Assembly: GCF_902764455.1 (NCBI RefSeq)
Contig: NZ_CACWVY010000013.1
Span: 1-64,000 of the forward strand
Reading direction: 5' to 3'
DNA from: an uncultured Methanobrevibacter sp.
GTDB lineage: Archaea > Methanobacteriota > Methanobacteria > Methanobacteriales > Methanobacteriaceae
Length of the DNA stretch: 64,000 nt
Part shown: positions 24,702 through 33,385 of the stretch, piece after piece
How positions within the stretch are numbered: position 1 is the first letter of the stretch
Layout of the letters: each line of letters starts with the position of its first letter
The notes under the pieces: generated by a model
Told to the model about the DNA's origin: nothing
Seen by the model: only the letters and a program-made list of their open reading frames with translations
The model's database searches: none
Translations under genes and position numbers: made by a program

Positions 24702-25718
24702 TTATTTATTCCATTTTAAAATTGTTTTTCCAAAATTAGAAATATAATCATTATCAAAAGCTTCCTTCAAATCGTTTAAAGAATTTATTTCACATACATT
24801 GGTAATCAATTTTTCCAGATAATCAAACAAATCATGATTTTTGCTGAGAAGTTTGACAACACCAACAAAATCTTCCCTCTCCGATCTGCTGTTTCCCTGT
24901 ACAGTCAATCCTTTTTCTAAAATCATCCTTGTGTTGATTGGAATTGGATATTCACTTACTCCAAAAAGATTTATTGTTCCCTGAGGATTAATCAAATCTA
25001 TAATCTGGTCAATAGCTGACTGTGAAGCGCTTGAGCCTACACATTCAAATCCATGATCAACTGTCAGGTCATTTGGAACGTCGTGAATCCTATATATTTC
25101 ATCAGCAAATGAAAACAGATTAAGGTTTTCCTGATGTTTTCCAAATACGATGATTTTGGAGTCTGGAAATTTTTCTTTTAAAAGAAGGGCAGTTATAAAA
25201 CCCAGGTTTCCATCTCCCCAAACGCCCAGTGTATTTTTAGAAACAACATTCAGCTCTTCAAATTTGCATATTCCCTGAAAAGCAACAGTAATCAATTCTA
25301 TAAATGCTGAAACATAAAGGTTAAAATCATCCGGAAGTTTTACAACACGGTCTTTATCAAGTTTTATCAAATCTGAAGTAAATCCATCAAATCCGCTGCC
25401 TCTGAATTTGGAATTATAAGAATAATTAGCTCTGCAAACATCTTCACCACAAGGAGTGTTCGGTATCATTACCACCTTATCGCCAGATTTAAAACTATTG
25501 GAATTATCAAAGACAACTTCTCCAATACCTTCATGAATCAAAGCCATCGGCAGTTTTTTATCTAAAATCTCAGCAGGTCGTGACCCCTGATAATATCTTT
25601 GATCTGCCTGGCAAATTGACAGAAATGTCGGCCTTACCACAACTCCGTCCAACTCCATCTCATCAATTGACTCTTCAAAGAATTTTGGAGATTTCAGTCT
25701 ATAAACAATATTAATCAT
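24702..25718 (-). CDS. Zinc-type alcohol dehydrogenase, TarJ-like (ribulose-5-phosphate reductase)
   Basis: The 338-residue MDR-family protein has an N-terminal catalytic domain (SICQADQRYYQG, HEGIGEVVF) and a Rossmann domain (LGVWGDGNLGFITALLL). In Gram-positive bacteria TarJ reduces ribulose-5-P to ribitol-5-P and TarI adds CMP to give CDP-ribitol. Here the ATG at 25718 lies inside the end of the TarI-like gene (8-nt overlap, GAGGAT site), the same pairing as in bacteria. This context decides the call; the dehydrogenase alone could be any polyol enzyme. Confidence 0.7.
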   Translation of the reverse strand: MINIVYRLKSPKFFEESIDEMELDGVVVRPTFLSICQADQRYYQGSRPAEILDKKLPMALIHEGIGEVVFDNSNSFKSGDKVVMIPNTPCGEDVCRANYSYNSKFRGSGFDGFTSDLIKLDKDRVVKLPDDFNLYVSAFIELITVAFQGICKFEELNVVSKNTLGVWGDGNLGFITALLLKEKFPDSKIIVFGKHQENLNLFSFADEIYRIHDVPNDLTVDHGFECVGSSASQSAIDQIIDLINPQGTINLFGVSEYPIPINTRMILEKGLTVQGNSRSEREDFVGVVKLLSKNHDLFDYLEKLITNVCEINSLNDLKEAFDNDYISNFGKTILKWNK

Positions 25719-26421
25719 GTTTATCCTCAAGTATTGTATTGGCTAATTTTAAATCATAAGGGTATGTAATCTTAATATTTGTCACTTCACCCTCAACTAG
25801 ATATACATCTTCATCTTTAAGAGTGAATATTTTGCATGCATCTGTTAGAATATTACTTTCATCTTCTGTTAAACTATTGATTAAATTGAAAAGTTTCTTT
25901 ATATTGAAGCTCTGTGGAGTTTGGCCTTGGTAATAATAATCCCTCACAGGAATACTTTCAATAGTTGTAGCATTGATACTTTCAACAATGGTATCTGTAG
26001 CAGGAACAACAGTATCACATGCACCATATCTTTTTGCAGCTTCAATGTTATCTTCAATAATCCTATGAGTGACAAATGGCCTTACAGAGTCATGAGTGAT
26101 TATTATAGACTCATCATCTATTCCGAAATTCTCATCAATATATTTTATACTATTTAACAAAGTATCGTTTCTTGTTTCTCCTCCTTCAATAACAATAATA
26201 TCATCATTGGCATCAATATACTCGTCAATCAAGTGATTAGTATGATTTATAAAACTTTGAGGAGTTAAAACTATAATCTTATCAATTTTACTGTTTATTA
26301 CAAATTTTTCAATAGTGTGAATGATTACAGGCTTATCGCCTAAATCCAAAAACTGTTTTGGAGTATCAGTTCCTCCCATTCTGGAACCAATTCCTCCTGC
26401 CAAAATAGCTGCAAAAATCAT
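25711..26421 (-). CDS. Ribitol-5-phosphate cytidylyltransferase, TarI-like (IspD family)
   Basis: The 236-residue nucleotidyltransferase starts FAAILAGGIGSRMGG with the CTP-binding loop, then TPKQFLDLGDKPV, VPATDTIVES and QTPQSFN, the IspD/TarI signatures. Archaea make isoprenoids through mevalonate, so an IspD role is implausible. The overlapping TarJ-like gene points to CDP-ribitol for a cell-surface polymer. I chose the ATG at 26421, six codons inside the longest ORF, because AAGGAG lies 7 nt upstream. Confidence 0.75.
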   Translation of the reverse strand: MIFAAILAGGIGSRMGGTDTPKQFLDLGDKPVIIHTIEKFVINSKIDKIIVLTPQSFINHTNHLIDEYIDANDDIIVIEGGETRNDTLLNSIKYIDENFGIDDESIIITHDSVRPFVTHRIIEDNIEAAKRYGACDTVVPATDTIVESINATTIESIPVRDYYYQGQTPQSFNIKKLFNLINSLTEDESNILTDACKIFTLKDEDVYLVEGEVTNIKITYPYDLKLANTILEDKHD

Positions 26422-26425
26422 TTGA

Positions 26426-27016
26426 TTACTCCTTTTCAAATATTATCAAATAGTGAGATTTTCCTTTTGGACTATCCATGCCCAATTCTTCATTCAGATA
26501 TATTTTCTTAAATCCGTGGTTATTGAATATGTTTTCTAGCTCATCCGGAGCATATTTAATTTCAAGGGGAGGTCCAACATCCAAATCAATAGGATTGAAA
26601 TCCACAACAGCGAATTTACCATTATCTTTAAGAATTCTGAGGAAATTATCAATAACCTCATCAATATTTTCAGCCGGTTTAAATCCATGAACAACATTAA
26701 TCATTAAAACAATATCAATAACATCATCTTCAATTTGGACAATATCCCGTGTAATGTCTGCATTAACACTGATTAAATTTTCAATGCCCTTTTGAGAGAT
26801 AAACTCTTCCAATTCATTGATAGCAGGTTCATAATTATCTACTGCATAAACCATTCCATCAGGAAGATAATTTTTGACTGCAGTTATTGCAATGTGGCCA
26901 TCACCACATCCAGCATCCATGAAAACTTCATTACCCTTAAAATTCAACAGTTTCAATATTTCATCTGAATTAAAAAATTTGACACTTGATTTTGCATGAT
27001 GAACATGTTCTTTCAT
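26426..27016 (-). CDS. Class I SAM-dependent methyltransferase (paralogue A)
   Basis: The 196-residue Methyltransf_25-like protein shows VFMDAGCGDGHIAI (SAM loop), a VYAVDNYE acidic loop and VLMINVVHGF. It ends 4 nt before the TarI-like start, so it is probably cotranscribed with TarI/TarJ. The ATG at 27016 is chosen for its GAGGGTGA site; the longer ORF adds 18 hydrophobic residues without a site. It is closely related to the methyltransferase at 28451-29041 (same ends KIYLNEE...GKSHYLI). The substrate is unknown. Confidence 0.7.
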   Translation of the reverse strand: MKEHVHHAKSSVKFFNSDEILKLLNFKGNEVFMDAGCGDGHIAITAVKNYLPDGMVYAVDNYEPAINELEEFISQKGIENLISVNADITRDIVQIEDDVIDIVLMINVVHGFKPAENIDEVIDNFLRILKDNGKFAVVDFNPIDLDVGPPLEIKYAPDELENIFNNHGFKKIYLNEELGMDSPKGKSHYLIIFEKE

Positions 27017-27184
27017 TATCTCACCCTCATTAATAATAATCTTTAAAAAATAGTATTTAATGATTTTCAAGAAAAATGCTAAAAAAACTTAACCTATAAA
27101 TAATTAAAGAAATAAAAAATAAATAGGTTGTTGGAACTAATATTCCGACAAAGGAATTTTATGATTTTATAGGAGCATAAAAAA

Positions 27185-28369
27185 ATGAGATGCGTTGGTA
27201 CGGTAGTACGCGGTATAAGAACCCCGATTATTAAGGAAAATGATGATTTAGCCACAATTGTTGTAGATTCATTGATGGCAGCAAAAGAAAGCGAAGGATT
27301 TGAATTCAGAGACAAGGATGTTGTTGCAATTACAGAAGCAGTTGTAGGAATTTCAGAAGGAAACTATGTAACTGTGGATGATGTAGCAGAAGACTTGAAA
27401 TTAAAATTCCCATCCAAAAATATTGGAGTGGTAAATCCGATTTTAAGCAGAAACAGATTCTCCATTATCTTAAAAGGTATCGCAAGAGGAATGGACAAAA
27501 TCACACTCTTAACATCTTTCCCATCAGACGAAGTAGGAAACGGAATATTGGATGAATCAATATTAGAAGAAAGCAAATACCACTTGGGAAGCATAATCTC
27601 TGAGGACGAATACAAAGAAACATTCGGATCATGGATTCACCCGTTCACCGGAATTAACATGATTGACTTTTACAGAGAATTAATTGAAGAAGAAGATTGT
27701 GAAGTCGAATTCGTATTCTCCAACGATATCAAAACAATTCTAGACTACAACACTGACGTATTAACATGTGACATCCACACAAGAGAAAAAACCACAAAAT
27801 TACTCAAAGACGAAGGAGCACACGTTTACGGATTACATGAAATTTTAACCGAACCTATTGGAGATTCAGGATTTAACCCTGACTACGGACTGCTAGGTTC
27901 CAACAAAGCAACAGAAGAAAAATTAAAATTATTCCCAAGAACTGGAGACGCAATAGTCACTGAAGTACAAAAAAGACTAATAGACCTCACCGGAAAACAA
28001 ATTGAAGTAATGGTTTACGGTGACGGAGCATTCAAAGACCCTGTTGGAAAAATCTGGGAATTGGCAGACCCTGTTGTTTCCCCTGCACACACAAGCGGAC
28101 TTATCGGAACACCAAACGAAATCAAACTAAAATACGTTTCCGACAACAAATTCGCAGACCTAAAAGGCGACGAACTAAAAGCCGCAATCAAAGAAGAAAT
28201 CAAACAAAAAGCTGCAGACTTAACTGGACAAATGATTACAGAAGGAACCACACCAAGAAGATTAACAGATTTAATCGGATCATTATGTGACTTAACAAGC
28301 GGTTCTGGAGATAAAGGAACACCAGTTATATTCATACAAGGATACTTCGATAATTTGTCAAACGACTAA
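27185..28369 (+). CDS. CofE-domain ligase (F420-0:gamma-glutamyl ligase family)
   Basis: The 394-residue protein has an N-terminal CofE-like domain: GTVVRGIRTPIIKENDD, then DVVAITEAVVGISEGNYV. It is longer than genuine CofE (~250 residues) because of a large insertion and a C-terminal extension with PVGKIWELADPVVSPAH. It is therefore a paralogue and may ligate glutamate to something other than F420-0. A TATA-like CTATAAATA near 27094 lies ~90 nt upstream, and GGAG is the ribosome site. Both neighbours are paralogous methyltransferases on the other strand. Confidence 0.65.
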   Translation: MRCVGTVVRGIRTPIIKENDDLATIVVDSLMAAKESEGFEFRDKDVVAITEAVVGISEGNYVTVDDVAEDLKLKFPSKNIGVVNPILSRNRFSIILKGIARGMDKITLLTSFPSDEVGNGILDESILEESKYHLGSIISEDEYKETFGSWIHPFTGINMIDFYRELIEEEDCEVEFVFSNDIKTILDYNTDVLTCDIHTREKTTKLLKDEGAHVYGLHEILTEPIGDSGFNPDYGLLGSNKATEEKLKLFPRTGDAIVTEVQKRLIDLTGKQIEVMVYGDGAFKDPVGKIWELADPVVSPAHTSGLIGTPNEIKLKYVSDNKFADLKGDELKAAIKEEIKQKAADLTGQMITEGTTPRRLTDLIGSLCDLTSGSGDKGTPVIFIQGYFDNLSND

Positions 28370-28422
28370 ATAATCGAAACCTTTTTCTTTTTTTCTTTTA
28401 AAAATATACAAAATAAGTTTTA

Positions 28423-28437
28423 GGGAATTGAATTCCC
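28423..28437 (-). terminator. Hairpin after methyltransferase paralogue B
   Basis: GGGAATT and AATTCCC pair perfectly around one base, 14 nt past the stop of the minus-strand gene. The T-rich sequence further left supports a terminator on that strand. Confidence 0.45.
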
Positions 28438-28450
28438 ATTTTAATGAAAA

Positions 28451-29041
28451 TTATTCTTTTTGAAACATGATTAAATAGTGGGACTTACCCTGAGGAATAT
28501 CTTCACCTATTTCCTCATTTAAATAGATTTTTTTAAGACCATGTTTTTTAAAGAACCCTTCCAATTCCTCAGGAGAACTTCTAACTGGAGTTGGTGGTCC
28601 TTTTGGAACATCCCATGCTTTATAATCCATAATTGCAATCTTACCATCTTGTTTTATGATTCTAGCAAATTCACTAATAGCTTCATCAATCTTTCGGCTT
28701 GCTTTAAATCCATGGAAAACATTAACCATCAAAATAACATCGACAGATTCATCATCAACACCAGGAATTCCTTCGGTTATATCGGCTTCAATATTGATGA
28801 GATTTTCTACATTATTTTCAATTTTATATGTTTCCATATCTTCAATTGATGCATCATAAACATCAACTGCATAAACAGTACCATCCGGAAGATATTCTTC
28901 AATTACCTTAATAGCATTATGACCATCACCGCAGCCGGCATCCATAAATACTTCATTGCCCTTAAGATTTAATTCGCCTAAAATTTCATCAGAATCTAAA
29001 AACAATGCACTGGAAAATCCATGTGCCCTATGTCCATTCAT
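28451..29041 (-). CDS. Class I SAM-dependent methyltransferase (paralogue B)
   Basis: The 196-residue protein is a close paralogue of the product at 26426-27016. They share NEVFMDAGCGDGH, the Y-LPDGTVYAVD segment, VNVFHGF and the KIYLNEEIG...GKSHYLIMF ending. The true start is the ATG at 29041; a GTG three codons upstream belongs to its AAGGTGA ribosome site. The two copies bracket the CofE-like gene on the opposite strand, so the arrangement looks like a local duplication. Substrate unknown. Confidence 0.7.
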   Translation of the reverse strand: MNGHRAHGFSSALFLDSDEILGELNLKGNEVFMDAGCGDGHNAIKVIEEYLPDGTVYAVDVYDASIEDMETYKIENNVENLINIEADITEGIPGVDDESVDVILMVNVFHGFKASRKIDEAISEFARIIKQDGKIAIMDYKAWDVPKGPPTPVRSSPEELEGFFKKHGLKKIYLNEEIGEDIPQGKSHYLIMFQKE

Positions 29042-29156
29042 AAATTTCACCTTAAATAATAATATTTAAAAAAATAGTATATAAAATTTGTCAATGTGAA
29101 ATATAGTAAATAACAATCAAAAAATAGTTAGAATAATAAAAAAAGTTATAAGAGGA

Positions 29157-29261
29157 TTATTTTTTCCAGGTTTGTTTTACTCCTCTTCCTCTTTTACTAC
29201 CAGGTTTTGTATAACTTCTTTTTTGTCTGGTTCTTCTGTTAGTTCCTTTAACTTTTGCCAT
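29157..29261 (-). CDS. 34-residue highly basic protein, probably ribosome-associated
   Basis: A short ORF, MAKVKGTNRRTRQKRS followed by YTKPGSKRGRGVKQTWKK, contains about 14 Lys/Arg and no acidic residue. A strong GGAGGGG ribosome site precedes the ATG. Size and composition are like small ribosomal or RNA-binding proteins, but I cannot match it to a named one. It lies between methyltransferase B and argJ with its own promoter-sized spacer. Confidence 0.65.
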   Translation of the reverse strand: MAKVKGTNRRTRQKRSYTKPGSKRGRGVKQTWKK

Positions 29262-29351
29262 ATTTTCCCCTCCTTGTAAATTGATAATAATAAAATTAGA
29301 AAATTTATATTACAAAAAAATATATGTTTTCAAGATATTTAAAGGTTTTCT

Positions 29352-30575
29352 TTAAGTGGTATATTCTGCATTAATTTTAACATAATCATAAGTTAAATCA
29401 CAACCCCATGCAGTAGCTTCACCATCACCTAAAAACATGTCAATATTAACTTTAATGTTTTTTGACTGCATTATTTTTTCTGCTCTTTCAAGATATGGAG
29501 TACCCTCAAATGCCAATATTTCACCTTTTCTGACAAGATCCACATCATCAGTATCATCAGCAATAGCGATAGTCACTATATCAGGGTTTAAATCACAACC
29601 AGAGTAACCTATAGCTGAAACTATTCTTCCCCAGTTAGGGTCACCACCAAATACGGCAGATTTAAATAAGCTTGAAGAAATAATAGATTTTGCTGCAAGT
29701 TTTGCATCATTTTGGTCTTTAGCACCACATACATTAGCTTCTATGAATTTTGTAGCACCTTCACCATCACGAGCCATTTTCTTAGCCAAATCTATACATA
29801 GATAATTTAATGCCTCTTGGAAATTCGGATCAATTTCGCCATCATTAACAACATTAATGCCTGATTCTCCGTTAGCCATCATCAAACATGTGTCGTTAGT
29901 ACTTTCATCACCATCAACAACAATCATGTTAAAGCTAAGGTCTACAGCTTGTTTTAGGGCATTGTTAATATCTTTAGATGGAATTATTGCATCAGTCACA
30001 ATATATGATAACATTGTTCCCATATTCGGAGCAATCATACCGCTTCCTTTTGTAATTCCTGCAATTTTAACTACTTCCCCATTTGTTAATGTCACTTCAA
30101 CAGCACATTCTTTCGGGAATGTATCAGTTGTCATGATAGCTTTGGCAGCTGCAAGGGAGTTTTCAGGTTCACTTCCTAATTTTGAAAGTGATTCATAAGC
30201 TACTTTAGATATTATATCAATAGGCATTTCACGGCCAATAACACCTGTTGAAGAAATTGCAATTTCCTCTTTAGGTATTTTTAAATCTTTAGATACTAAT
30301 TCAACTAAAGTTTCACAATCTTTTAATCCTTGCTCTCCTGTAAAGCAGTTAGCATTACCACTATTTACAAAAACAGCAGAAACGATACCATTTTTAACTA
30401 CATTTTTTGTGTACTTTACTGAAGCTGCAACAACTTTATTTTTAGTAAAAACCGCTGAAGCAGTACTATTAGGGCAAAAAATAATAGTTACGCCGTATTT
30501 TCCTTCACGAGCTCCTGATACTTTAAGATTTTCAATTACTGAAAATCCTCCATCCAAATATTTAATATAATCCAT
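29352..30575 (-). CDS. argJ: Glutamate N-acetyltransferase / ornithine acetyltransferase
   Basis: ArgJ moves the acetyl group from N-acetylornithine to glutamate in the cyclic arginine pathway. The self-cleavage site is visible in KGSGMIAPNM followed by GTML, where the Thr becomes the nucleophile of the beta chain, and GEGATKF follows. The ATG at 30575 is preferred: a GTG four codons upstream is part of its GGTGA ribosome site. It is the last gene of the minus-strand run starting with NAC; argB is elsewhere in the window. Whether it is mono- or bifunctional cannot be read. Confidence 0.93.
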   Translation of the reverse strand: MDYIKYLDGGFSVIENLKVSGAREGKYGVTIIFCPNSTASAVFTKNKVVAASVKYTKNVVKNGIVSAVFVNSGNANCFTGEQGLKDCETLVELVSKDLKIPKEEIAISSTGVIGREMPIDIISKVAYESLSKLGSEPENSLAAAKAIMTTDTFPKECAVEVTLTNGEVVKIAGITKGSGMIAPNMGTMLSYIVTDAIIPSKDINNALKQAVDLSFNMIVVDGDESTNDTCLMMANGESGINVVNDGEIDPNFQEALNYLCIDLAKKMARDGEGATKFIEANVCGAKDQNDAKLAAKSIISSSLFKSAVFGGDPNWGRIVSAIGYSGCDLNPDIVTIAIADDTDDVDLVRKGEILAFEGTPYLERAEKIMQSKNIKVNIDMFLGDGEATAWGCDLTYDYVKINAEYTT

Positions 30576-30587
30576 AAAAATCACCAA

Positions 30588-31070
30588 TTAATATAAATGT
30601 TCAACTTTGTTGTAATAAGGATTATCTTCAACACCTAAAATTTCAGCTGACTTATTTTCATTAAAATCAACAGCATCTGATTCATCAAAGGTCACATCTT
30701 TTGATTTATTTAAATTAGATGTCATCTCTACTGTAACATTTTCAACATGTGGAGCATCAGTAGTATTATTAGTAATGTTTGTTGCATTGTTTTCTGCTTC
30801 AAAACTCATGAAAATACCCGCACCCGCCCCAACAATAAATGCCAACAATATGATAACCATTATTAAAACAGATTTTCCGCTACGCTTTTTCTGATTATTA
30901 TAATTATTATTTCGAGAATATTGACGATTATAATTGTTATTATTATTAAAAGAATAACTTATATTCCTTTTATTATTGTTTCTTTTAAAAGAAGGTAAAC
31001 GACTCTTTTTTTGATTATTTCTGCCATTACCCGCCCTTAAAACTCTCTTATCGTCTTTTTTTCGCCTCAT
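30588..31070 (-). CDS. Small single-pass membrane protein with basic Asn-rich N-terminus
   Basis: The 160-residue protein starts with about 65 residues rich in Arg, Lys and Asn (RNNN/YNN repeats, likely disordered and cytoplasmic or RNA-binding). One membrane helix (about 68-90) follows, then an outside domain with many N-x-T/S sites. It lies 12 nt before argJ and 21 nt after the GGDDF-domain gene, so it belongs to that operon. I do not recognise the family. Confidence 0.55.
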   Translation of the reverse strand: MRRKKDDKRVLRAGNGRNNQKKSRLPSFKRNNNKRNISYSFNNNNNYNRQYSRNNNYNNQKKRSGKSVLIMVIILLAFIVGAGAGIFMSFEAENNATNITNNTTDAPHVENVTVEMTSNLNKSKDVTFDESDAVDFNENKSAEILGVEDNPYYNKVEHLY

Positions 31071-31091
31071 ATTACGTACTCTTTAAGTTCA

Positions 31092-32294
31092 TTATGCAAA
31101 AAATGCATATATCAAAGCTATTAAAATTCCAACAAAACTGAACATGCCCAGTCCTAAAATAGACATTAAATATACAAATATAAACACAAATGCAAAAACA
31201 CCGATTAATTTAGCTTTTTCATTTTCAACTAAGTTAATCAGAGTTCTTGAAAATTCTGATGGAATATTGTAAGCATATAATCCATTAGCTAATTCGAATA
31301 CAACCAATGACAAAGGAGATGATGAAGGTAAACTGTCAACCAACTGTGCCCTTTCACCGGCTTCACGTCTGCTTCTGCCCACACCTGCTCTTATTTTTGC
31401 CCCATTATCCAAGGCAAACCAAGCAGCATCAAGGCCTGCACGAATAGCTAAATCTTTTGATGGGAATCTCGCAATGAAATCATCCCCACCTTCCCTATAA
31501 CCTTCAAGTTCACCCTCACACTCTGTTTCGATGAAGTTTTTAATTCCAGTCATAAGGTCAACAAGCTGATTCCTACCGTTTTTATCAATGAATTTGGTGG
31601 AATCGATTAAATCAATGAATAAATAATTTTCCAAATCAACAGGATGAGATTCCTTAAGTAAAAATGGAGCATCGAAGACCAGAGCATATTCTCCTCCAAG
31701 CTTTGTAAATGCAATGCCTGGAAAACTACCTACATTTTGAGTGTAATGAATAGCTCTTTCAATGGAAGCTGCACCAGTCATTCCTACAGCAGAAATGACC
31801 TGAATACCTTCTGATAATCCAATACCTATAAGTTCAATAGCTACACGAATTGCATCGTTTTTGCTTAACATTTTTGCAACAAGTTCTGTAGCTGTTTTTT
31901 CAACAATTTCTCCTTTTTCTGTTTGTATGATTTTAACAAATATATTAATAAGATTGGAAGGACGTTCCAGTTCCACATAAAGATAACGGTCACTACCCAT
32001 AATAATATTACTTACAAGAGCATATTCCTCAACCCTATTTTCAGCAGGAGTCAATTCATAGAAATTATAATCTTTAGGAATATTCTCTTCACCCACATCA
32101 CGAACCAGATTTTCCAATATTGTATCTGAAGTGATTTCAGCTTTTTCAAGCTCGAAAAGAATAGTTTGAGTATAGTTAAATAACTCTACATATTCTGTTT
32201 CCAGATTGTTGGTTGGAAAAAATTTGGTTCCAACAGCAATTGGATTAAGTTTTGTGGTCAACTTAATGTAGGCCCTAGTTAAAAAACTAGTCAT
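31092..32294 (-). CDS. Membrane protein with a palm (GGDEF/cyclase-like) domain
   Basis: The 400-residue protein has an N-terminal soluble part (1-220) of unknown fold, then a palm-like domain: FIDLIDSTKFIDKNG (226-240, metal-binding Asp strand) and GYREGGDDFIARFP (265-278). This GGDDF matches GGDEF and cyclase hairpins, and a helix A-I-R-A-G-L-D follows. Two membrane helices (about 365-399) close the protein. Family members make or bind cyclic or linear nucleotides. The start at 32294 has GGGAGATG upstream and overlaps the nuclease gene by 8 nt. Product and activity are unknown. Confidence 0.6.
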   Translation of the reverse strand: MTSFLTRAYIKLTTKLNPIAVGTKFFPTNNLETEYVELFNYTQTILFELEKAEITSDTILENLVRDVGEENIPKDYNFYELTPAENRVEEYALVSNIIMGSDRYLYVELERPSNLINIFVKIIQTEKGEIVEKTATELVAKMLSKNDAIRVAIELIGIGLSEGIQVISAVGMTGAASIERAIHYTQNVGSFPGIAFTKLGGEYALVFDAPFLLKESHPVDLENYLFIDLIDSTKFIDKNGRNQLVDLMTGIKNFIETECEGELEGYREGGDDFIARFPSKDLAIRAGLDAAWFALDNGAKIRAGVGRSRREAGERAQLVDSLPSSSPLSLVVFELANGLYAYNIPSEFSRTLINLVENEKAKLIGVFAFVFIFVYLMSILGLGMFSFVGILIALIYAFFA

Positions 32295-33312
32295 CGAATG
32301 CATCTCCCTGTTCAAGCTCTATTTCAAAGTCACCTGGTTTTTCTAAAAGCATGTCAGGTTTAACTGATACAAATGGGAATTTCCAAGATCCGAGCCTGCC
32401 GGCAATTGTACTTGCAATATTTCTTGAGTTTCTTTTAATGAACACCTCATCATGTGCGCTTACACGTATTAAAATATTATATGGAGCGTTTTCTGTTACT
32501 TCATCGGCAAGCAAAATATTTAATTCAAAATTACCTGGTCTTGTGAATAAATCATTACGCACAGCAATTAAAGGTTTTTTCTCAAGACCCAACCTGTCAG
32601 CCACAGTTACGGAAATATTTCCTGCATTTTTAACAGCTAATTTATAATCTTTAGGATGCACCAATACAAAAATCACATACGGAGCCGCAACTTCAACATC
32701 ATCAACCATTTCTACAATTTTATTAAACATAGGTATTTTAGAGAAAATATTTTCAAGCTTTGATTCCGCATTGTTTTCATTGTCAATACGAATAATAGCC
32801 TGTTTTGCAATGTTTAATGGGGAAATTTCCAATCCTTCCTTACCAGTATATATTTCCCATCTTTTAAAGTTTAACTCTTTGATAATTTCATCACATATGT
32901 GTTGAAGAATATTCTTATCTTTTTTAGGTTTGTTTGGTTTTCCAAATGTAAGTCTTCCATTATCAATGATAAAAGGAATTCTCATTGAGGATACATTTTT
33001 AAATTCAGCAGCATAATCTCTGAATTTATCATTAGATAATACTTTTGCTTTTTCAGCTGTAGCAATTTCCAAAATAAAATGATCAGCATCATTACCTGCC
33101 GGAACTTCTTCTACATTATCACTTTCCAACAGTTTCAAGAATTTTTCCTTATCATCAATATCATGACGAAGTGATGCGTCAGCAATAATTACAAACTCAT
33201 GCTCACCTTCTTCAAGCGCTTTAACCGCTGCTAGAATATTAGCCATTTGTGGTTCGCCATTTTGATTTTTAACATGAAAAGCTACATTAGAAGCATCAAC
33301 TACAACTTTCAT
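32287..33312 (-). CDS. NYN/PIN-like nuclease domain protein (Zc3h12a type)
   Basis: The 341-residue protein starts KVVVDASNVAFHV, the first Asp strand of PIN/NYN ribonucleases. It continues FVIIADASLR, PAGNDADHFILEIA (second acidic cluster) and VLSNDKFRDY (third Asp). This matches the Zc3h12a/NYN layout. The C-terminal ~200 residues contain two similar units (about 190-255 and 255-325, each with a VTVADRLG/ASTIAGRLG-like segment), perhaps an RNA-binding repeat. The ATG at 33312 follows GGTGAT. It is coupled to the GGDDF-domain gene by an 8-nt overlap. Confidence 0.65.
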   Translation of the reverse strand: MKVVVDASNVAFHVKNQNGEPQMANILAAVKALEEGEHEFVIIADASLRHDIDDKEKFLKLLESDNVEEVPAGNDADHFILEIATAEKAKVLSNDKFRDYAAEFKNVSSMRIPFIIDNGRLTFGKPNKPKKDKNILQHICDEIIKELNFKRWEIYTGKEGLEISPLNIAKQAIIRIDNENNAESKLENIFSKIPMFNKIVEMVDDVEVAAPYVIFVLVHPKDYKLAVKNAGNISVTVADRLGLEKKPLIAVRNDLFTRPGNFELNILLADEVTENAPYNILIRVSAHDEVFIKRNSRNIASTIAGRLGSWKFPFVSVKPDMLLEKPGDFEIELEQGDAFDD

Positions 33313-33385
33313 AATATCACCTAACATTTAACATTTTTTAATTCAGTATACTATATTTGTACGATTGTATTATTTAAACTTATAT

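Noticed and set aside
25711-26421. IspD of the MEP isoprenoid pathway
   Set aside because: Archaea use mevalonate, no MEP genes are nearby, and the overlapping TarJ-like gene fits TarI better.
33345-33360. Shared TATACTATATTTGT motif (also near 51363, similar near 55303) as a common regulator site
   Set aside because: It consists mainly of the TATA-like sequence expected at promoters in an AT-rich genome, and the genes are unrelated.
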